DNA of 64,000 bases from Marinilabiliaceae bacterium JC017 (GCA_004296775.1 RHGE01000014.1:33006-97005), one strand, 5' to 3'. Shown: positions 33,009 through 42,877, numbered from the stretch's first letter. The notes: generated by a model not told the origin, from the letters alone. Made by a program: numbers and translations.

Positions 33009-34658
33009 ATGAAGATCGCACTGGCTCAACTCAATTACCATATCGGGAATTTTGCAGCCAATACTTCCAGAATTATTGCTTCTATCTCGGAGGCTAAAAA
33101 AGAAGGGGCAGAGTTAATTATTTTTTCAGAACTGGCCGTTTGTGGTTATCCGCCATTTGACATGCTCGAGCGAAAGGAGTTTATGGAAAAGTGCCAGAAT
33201 GCCATTGATGAAATAGCTCCCCATTGTGAAGGTATAGCAGCCATTGTTGGCGGGCCGAGCATTAATCCCGAACCCAAAGGAAAGAAGCTTTTTAATTCAG
33301 CTTTCTTCATTCAAGATGGGAAAGTAGCCTCAGTGACTGCAAAGACATTACTTCCTAATTACGATGTGTTTGATGAGTACCGCTACTTTCAGCCTAACAA
33401 TCAATTTTCAGTTATTGACTATAAAGGAATCAGGTTGGCCATTACCATTTGTGAAGACTTATGGGATGAACAGTCAGTGGCCAATTCTTTCGCCAGGGAT
33501 AAGCTGTACACCATGTCGCCCATGGATGAGCTGGTTCGGTTGAATCCCGATCTTGTTATTAATATGGCCGCATCGCCTTTTTCACATTCTCAGGTTGATA
33601 TCCGTCGAAGTATTGTAACTAAAAAGGCTGAGAAATATCATTTACCATTTATATATGTCAATCAGGTTGGGGCCAATACAGAGCTAATCTTTGATGGTAA
33701 CAGCATGGTTGTTAATAATCGGGGAGAAGTGGTGCTGACCATGAAGGCGTTTGAAGAGGAGCTGCAAATAGTCGATTCTGATGAATTGATGAAGATGGAG
33801 CCGATAGTGACGGAGCGTGAGCGGCTTCATTTGATCCATGATGCATTAATCTTAGGGGTTAAGGATTATTTTTATAAAATGGGATTTACTAAAGCCACGC
33901 TGGGTTTATCCGGTGGCATTGATTCTGCTGTAACCTTAGTCTTAGCTGTTAAAGCCCTGGGGGCAGATAATGTGCGGGTGTTGATGTTGCCTTCGAAATA
34001 CTCTTCTGATCATTCCATTAAAGATGCTGTGGAGCTGGCCGAGAACCTCAAGGTACAATATGAAGTGGTGCCTATTAAAGAGATTGTAGCTGAATTTGAT
34101 AATGCATTAAATAAGTTGTTTACAGGCTTAGAGGCCGATGTGACCGAAGAGAACATTCAGGCACGGGTGCGTGGTACGTTATTAATGGCACTCTCCAATA
34201 AATTCGGACATATCCTGCTCAATACCTCCAATAAAAGTGAGGCAGCCGTTGGCTATGGAACGCTATATGGTGATATGAATGGTGGATTGTCTGTGTTGGG
34301 TGATGTATATAAAACCGACGTATTCAAATTAGCACGTTATATCAATGGTGAGGAAACGATTATACCGGAGAATACCATTGTGAAGCCACCTTCGGCGGAG
34401 TTGAGACCGGATCAGAAAGATTCTGATTCGTTACCGGATTACGAAATTTTGGATGATATACTATATAGGTACATAGAGCAAAATCAATCGCCCGATGAGA
34501 TGGTAGCTGCCGGATTTGATGGGCATATTGTGCAAAAAGCGGTACGGTTGGTGAATAGGAATGAATATAAACGTTTTCAGACACCGCCTGTTCTGCGGAT
34601 ATCGTCCAAGGCGTTTGGAATTGGCCGTAGAATGCCATTGGTGGCTTTATATACATAG
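33009..34658 (+). CDS. nadE: Glutamine-dependent NAD+ synthetase
   Basis: The 549-residue fused enzyme has an N-terminal nitrilase-type glutaminase domain (E41 in FSELAVCGYPPFD; catalytic cysteine in TICEDLWDE). The C-terminal NAD synthetase domain has the PP-loop SGGIDS (301-306) and the NTSNKSEAAVGYGTLYGDMN motif. It amidates nicotinic-acid adenine dinucleotide with glutamine as the nitrogen source, the last step of NAD+ synthesis. Length and domain order are normal. It is probably co-transcribed with the PorT-like gene 42 bases upstream. Confidence 0.95.
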   Translation: MKIALAQLNYHIGNFAANTSRIIASISEAKKEGAELIIFSELAVCGYPPFDMLERKEFMEKCQNAIDEIAPHCEGIAAIVGGPSINPEPKGKKLFNSAFFIQDGKVASVTAKTLLPNYDVFDEYRYFQPNNQFSVIDYKGIRLAITICEDLWDEQSVANSFARDKLYTMSPMDELVRLNPDLVINMAASPFSHSQVDIRRSIVTKKAEKYHLPFIYVNQVGANTELIFDGNSMVVNNRGEVVLTMKAFEEELQIVDSDELMKMEPIVTERERLHLIHDALILGVKDYFYKMGFTKATLGLSGGIDSAVTLVLAVKALGADNVRVLMLPSKYSSDHSIKDAVELAENLKVQYEVVPIKEIVAEFDNALNKLFTGLEADVTEENIQARVRGTLLMALSNKFGHILLNTSNKSEAAVGYGTLYGDMNGGLSVLGDVYKTDVFKLARYINGEETIIPENTIVKPPSAELRPDQKDSDSLPDYEILDDILYRYIEQNQSPDEMVAAGFDGHIVQKAVRLVNRNEYKRFQTPPVLRISSKAFGIGRRMPLVALYT

Positions 34659-34699
34659 AGATTTGATGCTAGACGAACTTCTCAATTCAGTGGAAAAAA

Positions 34700-34730
34700 T
34701 TGGGGAATGTTCGCATTTTTTATAATTTTG
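34700..34730 (+). promoter_or_regulatory. Bacteroidota promoter of the Crp/Fnr regulator
   Basis: A -33 TTG at 34700-34702 and a -7 TAATTTTG at 34723-34730 are separated by exactly 20 bases, a good match to the housekeeping sigma consensus. Confidence 0.75.
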
Positions 34731-34746
34731 TATGTTGTACAACATA
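34731..34746. promoter_or_regulatory. Palindromic operator at the regulator's transcription start
   Basis: A perfect 16-bp palindrome, TATGTTGTACAACATA, abuts the -7 box and must cover the transcription start. It has the size and symmetry expected for a Crp/Fnr dimer site, so the following gene is probably auto-repressed. The half-site TATGTTGT differs from the classic TGTGA and TTGAT half-sites. Confidence 0.65.
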
Positions 34747-34768
34747 GTTTTGTAACATATCGAAAGAG

Positions 34769-35476
34769 ATGCCTGCAAGAAAAAAGGGTTTAGAAAAAGA
34801 ACCTTCCATAAAAGAGATTTCACAACTATTTGATGTGTTAACCGAAGAGGAAAAAGAATACCTGCTTCGTAATCACACGATCCAAAAGTTCAGGAAGAAC
34901 GAGATTATTTACCAGGAAGGCGAAAAGCCTACAGGTTTGTTGTGCCTGGGATCTGGGAAAGTAAAAATTTTTAAAGAGGGAGTTGGTGGCAGAGAACAGA
35001 TTGTTCGCATGGCCAGCCCTCCGGGATTTATTGGCTATCGGGCTCTGTTTGCCGAGGAAATACACATTGCAACAGCTGTGGTTATTGAGTCTTGTGTGAT
35101 ATTTTATGTGGCTAAAGAGGTGTTTTTTAAGCTGCTTGAATCAAACAACAAGCTTTGCATGAATATTATGAGGTCCTTTGCCACGGAGTTAGGGTTTTCA
35201 CGTTATCGAACGGTGACCCTGACACAGAAACACATTCGTGGTCGATTGGCTGAGACCCTCATGGTGTTGATGAAGGAGTACGGGTATGAGGAGGATGGTT
35301 GTACCTTGAGTATTTTCCTGTCACGCGAAGATTTGGCCAATTTCTCCAATATGACCACTTCAAATGCGATTCGAACACTCTCCACCTTTGTGAATGAGAA
35401 GGTGATAGCTGTTGATGGGAGGATAATAAAAATACTCGATGAGAAAAAGCTGGAGCGAATATCCAGATTAGGATAA
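34769..35476 (+). CDS. Crp/Fnr family transcriptional regulator
   Basis: The 235-residue protein has an N-terminal cyclic-nucleotide-binding-type barrel (about 20-135), a long dimerisation helix (about 135-160) and a C-terminal winged helix (about 165-225). The HTH reads LSREDLANFSNMTTSNAIRT. No four-cysteine iron-sulfur set is present, so it is not a classical Fnr oxygen sensor. The ligand is unknown. The palindrome at its own promoter suggests negative autoregulation. It is a single gene between a promoter and a terminator. Confidence 0.92.
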   Translation: MPARKKGLEKEPSIKEISQLFDVLTEEEKEYLLRNHTIQKFRKNEIIYQEGEKPTGLLCLGSGKVKIFKEGVGGREQIVRMASPPGFIGYRALFAEEIHIATAVVIESCVIFYVAKEVFFKLLESNNKLCMNIMRSFATELGFSRYRTVTLTQKHIRGRLAETLMVLMKEYGYEEDGCTLSIFLSREDLANFSNMTTSNAIRTLSTFVNEKVIAVDGRIIKILDEKKLERISRLG

Positions 35477-35482
35477 AAAATG

Positions 35483-35510
35483 AAACCGGGCTGAAATGTC
35501 CGGTTTTTTT
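35483..35510 (+). terminator. Intrinsic terminator of the Crp/Fnr gene
   Basis: Stem AAACCGG/CCGGTTT, loop of ten bases, T-run, seven bases after the stop codon. Confidence 0.85.
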
Positions 35511-35757
35511 ATGCCATGCTTATATTTCAACAGTAAGTGGGAGTAAAAGGTTATCTGACTTTTGGTATGGAATCTATACAGGTTGTGAAAACTTGACATA
35601 GCTATATAATCTAACAAGCTTATCTTCGTATTTTCCGGCTCAGGCGGTTATTGTCCGATATTTTCAGGTATATTGGCTATAAGCCATTATTGCATTGGAT
35701 TACTGATAAGGGGAGAGGAGTTGGTATGTAATCACAAATCCTCTTGTCATTGGATTA

Positions 35758-38223
35758 TCATTCCGAAAAATAGATGCGCTTTACCCGGCGGCTGATACTT
35801 GTTAATACTTCATAAGGGATGGTGTCCAGTATTTTTGCTATTTGTGATACCGGGTAATCATCGCCAAAGATGACGACTTCATCTCCCTCTTCCGCCGAAA
35901 TATTTGTTATATCAGCCATACACATATCCATGCAAATGTTACCAATGATGGGGACAAAGCGGCCATTTATCATTACTTTACCTTTCTCATTGCTCAGGTG
36001 ACGATCCAATCCGTCGGCATAGCCAATCGGGATGACGGCGATGCGACTGTTGTTCTTCAGCACACCTTTCCGGCCATAGCCAATGGTTTCGAAAGCAGGT
36101 ACCTCTTTGATCTGGGAGATGTATGATTTGAGCGAGATAACGTTTAAAAGATGCGCTTCGTTTTCAGGGCTGATGCCATACATGCCAATGCCCAGTCGTA
36201 CCATCTCAAATTGTGCCTGAGGAAAGCGTTCGATGCCCGCAGAGTTGAGGATGTGACGCATGAAAGGATAGCCCAGACCGGCCTTCAAGGCGTCGGTAGC
36301 CTTTGTGAATCGTTCTATTTGCAGCTCAGTAAAGGTGTCGTGTTGTGCTTCATCGCTGCCCGCCAGGTGTGAAAACGCCGACTTCACATACAGGTGAGGA
36401 TAGAGCTTAAGTTTTTCGGAGATTTGCGGAATTTGGTCAGGCATAAATCCTGATCGGTACATGCCGGTGTCAATCTTAATATGTATGGGTAATCCATCCA
36501 GTCCTTCGCGTTCCACACACCGGGCGTACTCATGCAGTTGTTGCAGGCTGTAAATTTCCGGCTCCAGATCGTACTGAATCATTAAAGGAAAGCTCAATGG
36601 TTCGGGATTCATCACCATGATAGGCACGTTGATGCCCGCCGCCCGCAATTCCATGCCCTCGTCGGCAAAGGCCACGCCCAGATAGTCGACTTTTTGATGC
36701 TGAAGCAGGTTGGCAATCTCAAAAGACCCGCTGCCATAGGAAAATGCTTTGACCATGGCCAGCAGGCGTGTTTGCGGTTTTAGCTTGCCTCTGAAAAAGT
36801 TGAGGTTATGGGCCAGGGCATTGAGATTCACCTCGCATACGGTTTTGTGACGTCTTTTTTCCAGTAACGTAGTGATGCGTTCAAAAGTGAATGACCTGGA
36901 TCCTTTAATCAGAATGGCCTCGTTTTGAAATTTATTGAGGGCAAAATCCTTCAGAAAGTCACCTGTGGACAGATAACATTTAATGTTGCTGTCATCTTCC
37001 CTGAAGGCTTTGGTAATAGCGGGTCCGATGCCAATGAGACGGTTAATGCCTTTCTCCTTGATCAGGGCTTTCACTTTGGCGTATAAAGCTTGCTCAGGAA
37101 TTCCGGCTTGCAGAATGTCGGACAGGATCAATGTTTTGGACAGGCCTTTTTTGTGTCCCTGCTGAATGAGGAAATCCAGGGCAATCTCCAGGGATGTGAA
37201 ATCTGAATTGTAGGCATCGTCGATAAGCAGGCAGTTGTTGATGCCTTCCTTCTGCTCAAGGCGCATGCCCACGCTTTGCAGTTTCGGTGTACGTAACATT
37301 AAGTCCTGCCGATCGATGTTGAGGTGAAGCGCAATCAGGACGGCGTGTATGGCATTCTCGTATGACGCTTTATCACTGAAGGGAATGTTAAACTTAAGGT
37401 TGTCCCCCTGCCAGCGAGCTCTTACAATGGTGGCATCTGCTTCTTTTGTGACATTCTCGATATAGAGGTCGCAATCCGGTTGGGTTCCCCAGCAAATAGT
37501 CTGCTTATGAGGGTAGCGTGCCTTTATTAGCTGATCAACCAATGTGTGATCTTTGCAGTAAAAAAGGATAGATGTTTTTTCAAACAGATGTAATTTTTCC
37601 CTCAATTTCTCTTCTATTGACAGGAAATTCTCTTGGTGCGCTTGCCCAATATTGGTAATCAGGCCCAGATCGGGTGCTATAATAGGAGCCAGTCGGGACA
37701 TCTCTCCGGGATGAGAGATGCCCGCTTCGATGATGCCCAGGTCGGCTTGTTTTTCCAGTAACCATAAAGATAAAGGTACACCTACCTGGCTGTTGTAACT
37801 GCGAGGGGAACGAATCACTGTTTTGTCCCCGGCAATGAGTTGGGTGATCCATTCCTTAACAATGGTTTTACCGTTACTTCCTGTGATACCCAATACCGGA
37901 AACGGCATAGTTTGTCGATGGCGGGCTGCCAGTTGTTGCAAGGCCGTCAACGCGTTTGTAACTGATATAAAACAGGCGTCGGGATAGGAGGTGTATTCAG
38001 AAAAATACCTTTCTACCACAAAGGCACGAACACCTCGTTGATAGAGATCCTTAATATAGAGGTGACCATCATGATTTCTTCCTTTCAGCGCGATGAAAAG
38101 TGTTTGTTCAGGGGTGAAGACTTTTCGGCTATCAATCAGAATGCGGGAGATGTTATCTTCATGAGGATGGATGAGTTTCCCACCGGTCATTGAAGCAATA
38201 TCATGAAGGTTATATAAAGGCAT
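35758..38223 (-). CDS. Bifunctional MurF ligase / alanine racemase
   Basis: The 821-residue fusion joins two peptidoglycan enzymes. Residues 1 to about 445 are MurF (UDP-MurNAc-tripeptide:D-Ala-D-Ala ligase) with the ATP loop GITGSNGKT (112-120). Residues about 455-821 are a PLP alanine racemase with LLAMVKAFSYGSG carrying the PLP lysine and the later GYADGLDR signature. The racemase provides D-alanine and MurF adds D-Ala-D-Ala, so the fusion joins supply and use. This fusion is typical of Bacteroidota. The stop lies 280 bases from the converging Crp/Fnr gene, with no clear terminator. Confidence 0.95.
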   Translation of the reverse strand: MPLYNLHDIASMTGGKLIHPHEDNISRILIDSRKVFTPEQTLFIALKGRNHDGHLYIKDLYQRGVRAFVVERYFSEYTSYPDACFISVTNALTALQQLAARHRQTMPFPVLGITGSNGKTIVKEWITQLIAGDKTVIRSPRSYNSQVGVPLSLWLLEKQADLGIIEAGISHPGEMSRLAPIIAPDLGLITNIGQAHQENFLSIEEKLREKLHLFEKTSILFYCKDHTLVDQLIKARYPHKQTICWGTQPDCDLYIENVTKEADATIVRARWQGDNLKFNIPFSDKASYENAIHAVLIALHLNIDRQDLMLRTPKLQSVGMRLEQKEGINNCLLIDDAYNSDFTSLEIALDFLIQQGHKKGLSKTLILSDILQAGIPEQALYAKVKALIKEKGINRLIGIGPAITKAFREDDSNIKCYLSTGDFLKDFALNKFQNEAILIKGSRSFTFERITTLLEKRRHKTVCEVNLNALAHNLNFFRGKLKPQTRLLAMVKAFSYGSGSFEIANLLQHQKVDYLGVAFADEGMELRAAGINVPIMVMNPEPLSFPLMIQYDLEPEIYSLQQLHEYARCVEREGLDGLPIHIKIDTGMYRSGFMPDQIPQISEKLKLYPHLYVKSAFSHLAGSDEAQHDTFTELQIERFTKATDALKAGLGYPFMRHILNSAGIERFPQAQFEMVRLGIGMYGISPENEAHLLNVISLKSYISQIKEVPAFETIGYGRKGVLKNNSRIAVIPIGYADGLDRHLSNEKGKVMINGRFVPIIGNICMDMCMADITNISAEEGDEVVIFGDDYPVSQIAKILDTIPYEVLTSISRRVKRIYFSE

Positions 38224-38390
38224 AATTATAAATGTATGGTTGTATTTATATTTTCTTTAATGTGGAACATTCGGATTTATTGTGACACAGATAAAGTGAC
38301 TAATTGCTTAGTTTTTGCAATTGTGTTAATAATATCCGGATTTTTATTGTTTGTTTTTGCATTGGAGCGTTTTGTTGTCCGGCAATCAAT

Positions 38391-38969
38391 TTAATCTTTC
38401 AGGGCTTTGTAATAGCAAGTACGGCATAAGGGCTCGTATTCATTTTTTTCACCCAGCAATACGATTTTTTCATCTTCGGCTAATCGGTGAGAGAAATGAG
38501 CCAGATCTCCACACCGGATACAGATGGCATGTACCTTGGTAACATATTCAGCAATAGCCATGAGAGAAGGAATAGGACCAAAAGGTTTTCCTTGAAAGTC
38601 CATATCCAGGCCGGCCACTATTACACGTATACCTTGATTAGCAAGTGTGGTGCAAACTTCAACCAATCCATTGTCAAAGAATTGAGCTTCGTCGATACCT
38701 ACAACATTCACCTCGCTACTTAGCAAAAGAATATTGCCAGAGCTGTCTACTGGTGTGGAAGGTATGCTGTTGGCATCGTGAGACACCACTTTCTCCTCGC
38801 TATACCTCACATCCACTTTGGGTTTGAAAATCTCAACTTTTAGCCGGGCGATCTGGGCGCGTTTAAGCCGTCGCAGCAGTTCCTCTGTTTTACCCGAGAA
38901 CATCGAACCGGCAATTACTTCAATCCAGCCTTTCTGTTTTTCTCTATTAGCCTTATTTTCAAGAAACAT
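38391..38969 (-). CDS. tdk: Thymidine kinase (type II)
   Basis: The 192-residue enzyme has the P-loop GSMFSGKT (21-28), the catalytic DEAQFF and the zinc lasso cysteines CIRC and CRTC of type II thymidine kinases. It phosphorylates thymidine in the cytoplasmic salvage pathway. The gene is divergent from the helical protein gene at 39041, with only 71 bases between the two starts. It lies 167 bases upstream of murF-alr on the same strand. Confidence 0.95.
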   Translation of the reverse strand: MFLENKANREKQKGWIEVIAGSMFSGKTEELLRRLKRAQIARLKVEIFKPKVDVRYSEEKVVSHDANSIPSTPVDSSGNILLLSSEVNVVGIDEAQFFDNGLVEVCTTLANQGIRVIVAGLDMDFQGKPFGPIPSLMAIAEYVTKVHAICIRCGDLAHFSHRLAEDEKIVLLGEKNEYEPLCRTCYYKALKD

Positions 38970-39001
38970 TTACTCTAACATGTTTTTTTAATTGCATTCA
39001 C

Positions 39002-39009
39002 TACCTTTG
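39002..39009 (+). promoter_or_regulatory. Bacteroidota -7 box upstream of the helical Pro/Glu-rich protein gene
   Basis: TACCTTTG, 31 bases before the ATG at 39041, followed by the frequent CAAAAGTAAAG start-site context. The -33 element is not clear. Confidence 0.55.
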
Positions 39010-39040
39010 CAAAAGTAAAGAAAAAGCCACGCAAAATACT

Positions 39041-39955
39041 ATGGAAAAGGAAGCCTTAATCAATATCATACTTAAAGATATTCAGGAAATATCAATGCTT
39101 GTTGAAACCTTTAAAGGAAAACCTGCCATCCGACAGGCTTTTATCCGGCTTGCCAAAACCAAGATTCATAATATTGAAGAGGAGCTTGTTCTTCTGGAAG
39201 AACTGCAGGAACTTAAAGAATCGGTTGTAACACAGGTAACTGATGAGTCCCTGTTAACATCTCAACCAATAGAAAGAAAACCGGAAGTTATTCAGGAGAT
39301 CGATATTGCCGAGTCGAGCAGTCGCTTTTTTGCTGAAGAGGCCGGAAATGATGAAACGGAAGCTGTGGAGCCTCCTGCGTCGGAAGTAAAGGAAGAACCA
39401 ATAGAACCCGTTCGGGAAGAGCCACTTGTTATTGAGAAAAAGGTAATAATAGCTGAGCCTCAGTTGGTACATGAAGATGTGGAAAGTGCCGTAACTAAAG
39501 AAGAATCAGTTGTTGAACCGGTACCGGAAAAGGAAATGCCGGAACCTATAGCGGTTGAAAAACCTGCCCCTGAAATAATAACGGAGAAGCCGGCCCCGAT
39601 CCCGGAACCACAGCCGGTAAAAGAACCGGTTACCCTGGGTGAAAAGATGCGACAGGCTAATACATCGGTTAATGATCGGCTGAGCTCTAAGAGCGCTACC
39701 CGGGCGCAGGATATTAAATTATTGGGTAAACCGGTCGATGATATCCGCAAGGCGCTGGGTTTAAATGATCGTTTCTATTATCAGCGCGAGTTGTTTAATG
39801 GTAATGCCGATCTGTTTAATCAGACATTGGATCAGATTAACCGCATGCATAGCTTCGAGGCGGCGTCAAAATTTCTGGTAACTGATTTTCACTGGGATCA
39901 GGATAATGAAGTCGCTGAATCATTTCTGAAAGTGGTCAAACGAAGATTTTTATGA
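39041..39955 (+). CDS. Conserved-looking protein with Pro/Glu-rich linker, function unknown
   Basis: The 304-residue cytoplasmic-looking protein has three parts. An N-terminal helical region (1-70) has leucine and glutamate heptads. A low-complexity linker rich in P, E and V (about 75-205, for example EKPAPIPEPQP) follows. A C-terminal helical domain (210-304) contains KSATRAQDIKLLGKPVDDIR followed by KALGLNDRFYYQRELFNGNA. It has no signal peptide or membrane segment. I recognise the overall style from Bacteroidota genomes but not a named family. It precedes rsmI by 122 bases. Confidence 0.75.
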   Translation: MEKEALINIILKDIQEISMLVETFKGKPAIRQAFIRLAKTKIHNIEEELVLLEELQELKESVVTQVTDESLLTSQPIERKPEVIQEIDIAESSSRFFAEEAGNDETEAVEPPASEVKEEPIEPVREEPLVIEKKVIIAEPQLVHEDVESAVTKEESVVEPVPEKEMPEPIAVEKPAPEIITEKPAPIPEPQPVKEPVTLGEKMRQANTSVNDRLSSKSATRAQDIKLLGKPVDDIRKALGLNDRFYYQRELFNGNADLFNQTLDQINRMHSFEAASKFLVTDFHWDQDNEVAESFLKVVKRRFL

Positions 39956-40077
39956 GATTAAAGATGGGAGATGTCGGATGTGATACTCCGTTGGTGCCTG
40001 TTCATGGTAGCGGGCAAAAGAGTTCATAGTCGATTGTGATCTGATCTTATTATTACAAATAATTTAAGCACATTTTA

Positions 40078-40773
40078 ATGGGAAAACTATTCCTGGTTCC
40101 TACTCCAATAGGAAATTTAGAGGATATTACCTACAGGGCACTGACAGTGCTGAAGGAAGCTGATTTTATTCTTGCCGAAGATACCCGTAAATCGGGTAAT
40201 TTATTGAAGCATTTTAATATTGATGTGAAGATGTTTTCACATCATAAGTTTAATGAACATGCCACCGTTGAGAAGGTGATAAACCGTCTTAATGCCGGAG
40301 AAAATGCGGCTTTAGTGACCGATGCCGGAACACCTGCTATCTCCGATCCCGGGTATTTGGTTGTGAAGCATTGTATTGATGCAGGGGTTGAGGTGGAATG
40401 CTTACCTGGTGCTACGGCATTTGTACCCGCCCTGGTTGTTTCCGGTCTGCCTAATGAACGATTTTGTTTTGAGGGATTTCTTCCCCAGAAGAAAGGGCGT
40501 CAAAAGCGGTTGGATGGTTTGGTAGAAGAGACACGCACCATGATATTGTATGAGTCGCCGTATCGCCTGGTGAAAACACTCAAGCAACTGGCCGAGAAGA
40601 TGGGGGCAGACCGTCAGGCTTCTGTATCACGTGAGATCTCTAAGTTGCATGAAGAAAACAAACGGGGTACCCTGGAGGAGCTGGCAGAATATTTTGGATC
40701 TAAAACGGTGAAAGGGGAAATTGTGATTGTAGTGGCCGGAAAGAAAACCGGGAAATCGGAGAGTGATAAGTAG
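40078..40773 (+). CDS. rsmI: 16S rRNA (cytidine-1402-2'-O)-methyltransferase
   Basis: The 231-residue SAM-dependent enzyme of the tetrapyrrole-methylase fold has the RsmI motifs LVPTPIGNLEDITYRAL, AEDTRKSGNLLKHF and VTDAGTPAISDPG. It methylates the ribose of C1402 in 16S rRNA near the decoding centre. It lacks part of the longer C-terminal extension of the E. coli enzyme, which is common in Bacteroidota. Confidence 0.95.
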   Translation: MGKLFLVPTPIGNLEDITYRALTVLKEADFILAEDTRKSGNLLKHFNIDVKMFSHHKFNEHATVEKVINRLNAGENAALVTDAGTPAISDPGYLVVKHCIDAGVEVECLPGATAFVPALVVSGLPNERFCFEGFLPQKKGRQKRLDGLVEETRTMILYESPYRLVKTLKQLAEKMGADRQASVSREISKLHEENKRGTLEELAEYFGSKTVKGEIVIVVAGKKTGKSESDK

Positions 40774-40883
40774 GCAATGCGATGCATTAGTTTGTAACTT
40801 GTATACACTTTAAGATTTAGTTATTCGTTAATCATGATACCAAGCGTTGTATGCTAATAAAAACCCATTAAATCGTTTTAGAT

Positions 40884-41753
40884 ATGAGAAAGACATTGAT
40901 TTTTTTATCCCTTATTGCGTTGACGGCTTGTTTTGGTCCGAGTGCCAAAAAGCTGAAACAAGAGAATGATTCTCTAGTGACGGCAGCTATTGAGAAAGAC
41001 AGGCAAATGAATGAATTTGCCGGGGCTCTGCTCGAGATTGATGAAAATGTGCAGCGGATTAAAGAGAAAGAGAATATCATTACCACGAATGTCTCTTCGG
41101 GTGAATATATTGATCCTTCTATCCGTACGCGTATTAATAGCGATATACAAGCTATTTATGACTTGATGTTGAAGAATAAAGAGAAGATCTCTGAATTGGA
41201 GAAGCATCTTAAAGCCTCCGATAGAAAAAATGCAAATTTGAATAAACTGGTGGGCCGATTAAACAAGCAGTTGAAAGAGAAAACGCTTGAAATTATTCAG
41301 CTTAATGATCTGTTGGCACAAAAGAATATTGAGATCGCTGATTTAAATTTTACCATTGACGGGTTGCAATTAGCGATTGATTCTTTGCGGAGTGCCAGCC
41401 AAACAGTTACACGTAAACTGGAGGAGAGCACGGAAATGCTGAATGAAGCCTATTATGTGTTTGGTACCCGTAAGGAGCTAAAGGAGCAAAAAATTATCTC
41501 AAAAGAAGGATTGCCGCTGATAGGTCAGAAGAAGGTGTTAACCGAAGGATTTGATACCGATTATTTCACACGTATTGATATACGGGAAATAGATTCTATT
41601 CCTCTTTTCCGGACTAAGGGTAAGGTGTTGACTAATCATCCGGAAGATTCTTATACCTTGGATAAAACAGACGAAGGAACCCTGGTGTTAACCATTACTG
41701 ATAAAGAGAAATTTTGGAGTATCTCTAAATTTCTGGTGGTACAAGTTAATTGA
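40884..41753 (+). CDS. Coiled-coil lipoprotein, function unknown
   Basis: The 289-residue protein has a lipoprotein signal (LSLIALTACFG, cysteine 16). A long coiled coil runs through residues 20-190 with heptad leucines (NKLVGRLNKQLKEKTLEIIQ, then LNDLL). A compact C-terminal domain (about 195-289) contains KKVLTEGFDTDYFTRIDIRE. It is probably anchored in the periplasm. I do not recognise a named family. It stands between rsmI and a strong terminator. Confidence 0.78.
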   Translation: MRKTLIFLSLIALTACFGPSAKKLKQENDSLVTAAIEKDRQMNEFAGALLEIDENVQRIKEKENIITTNVSSGEYIDPSIRTRINSDIQAIYDLMLKNKEKISELEKHLKASDRKNANLNKLVGRLNKQLKEKTLEIIQLNDLLAQKNIEIADLNFTIDGLQLAIDSLRSASQTVTRKLEESTEMLNEAYYVFGTRKELKEQKIISKEGLPLIGQKKVLTEGFDTDYFTRIDIREIDSIPLFRTKGKVLTNHPEDSYTLDKTDEGTLVLTITDKEKFWSISKFLVVQVN

Positions 41754-41910
41754 TGGTATTATTTAATCCTCTATGGTTGATAGAGGTGTAAAAAGTTGGT
41801 TAGCATCCATCTTTTTGTCAGTATTATGGATTGTTAATGAGAATTTATTACCGCTAGAAAATCTGATTATTAGCAAAAGAGTTATCTGGTCGTAGATAAA
41901 ATACAATATC

Positions 41911-41950
41911 AAAGAGCAGGTTGTCGGTCTGGCAACCTGCTCTTTCGTTT
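41911..41950 (+). terminator. Strong intrinsic terminator downstream of the coiled-coil lipoprotein gene
   Basis: Perfect 13-bp stem AAAGAGCAGGTTG/CAACCTGCTCTTT with a nine-base loop and a downstream T-rich stretch (CGTTTT). It lies about 155 bases beyond the stop codon. Confidence 0.85.
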
Positions 41951-42086
41951 TAGAGGTTATGAATATTCCGTATGTCTGATTAATCAGATGAAATATCCCC
42001 GGGCATGCGTGTACATGTAACAGAGGTTTGGAAATAAATAATCTAAAAGACTGTAATCTAATGACTAATTGTCTAAATTCGAACCC

Positions 42087-42776
42087 ATGAAATATCGGCA
42101 TATCTTTTTTGACCTTGATCATACATTGTGGGATTTTAAAACCAACTCCCTGGCTACGCTTCAGGAGTTGTTCGTAACGTATAAGTTATCACGTGTGTTT
42201 GATGATTTTGATTCTTTTCATGAAAAGTATGAAAAGCATAATCTACGGTTATGGAATCTTTATAGAAGGGGTAAAGTAACGCGACAAGCGTTGAATTTTG
42301 ATCGTTTTTACCTCCCTTTTAGTGAGGCGGGCTTTGATGATCCGGTGATAGCCGGTCAGTTTGGAAAGGATTACCTGGCCATTAGTCCTACCAAGACAAA
42401 GCTGATGCCGTACACCCTGGAGCTATTAAATTATTTGAAAGCAAAATATACGTTACACATTATCACCAATGGATTTAGGGAAGTACAGGAGCGCAAATTG
42501 GAAATGTGTGGTATTCGACCTTATTTTAATAAGGTATTTATTTCTGACTTAATCGGCGTTCAGAAGCCTAACATCCGATTCTTTGAATATGCCGTGAAGA
42601 GTACCAATGCTCGCAAAAAAGAGAGCCTGGTAGTGGGTGATAGTCTTGAGGTTGATATTGCCGGAGCACAAAACTATGGGTTGGATCATGTTTTTTTTAA
42701 CTCCAAACAAATAAGCCACGAAAAAAAAGTGATGCTTGAAATATCATCTTTAAAGCAGTTATTTGATTTTTTGTAA
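42087..42776 (+). CDS. YjjG-family HAD nucleotidase
   Basis: The 229-residue HAD hydrolase has motif I DLDHTLWDF with the nucleophile aspartate, motif II IITNGF, motif III lysine in VQKPN, and motif IV VVGDSLEVDIAGA. The YjjG group removes phosphate from non-canonical pyrimidine nucleotides such as dUMP-like analogues, a house-cleaning role. The ATG at 42087 begins the conserved domain; a TTG at 42069 would add six residues. Confidence 0.9.
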   Translation: MKYRHIFFDLDHTLWDFKTNSLATLQELFVTYKLSRVFDDFDSFHEKYEKHNLRLWNLYRRGKVTRQALNFDRFYLPFSEAGFDDPVIAGQFGKDYLAISPTKTKLMPYTLELLNYLKAKYTLHIITNGFREVQERKLEMCGIRPYFNKVFISDLIGVQKPNIRFFEYAVKSTNARKKESLVVGDSLEVDIAGAQNYGLDHVFFNSKQISHEKKVMLEISSLKQLFDFL

Positions 42777-42877
42777 CAAATCAAAACCAAAAAGCCTTTC
42801 GGTATTATAATTATCTACAGGTTTTAAAATAAATTCCCACCCTATTAAAAATCAATAGATTATTTAAATCAAAATTC

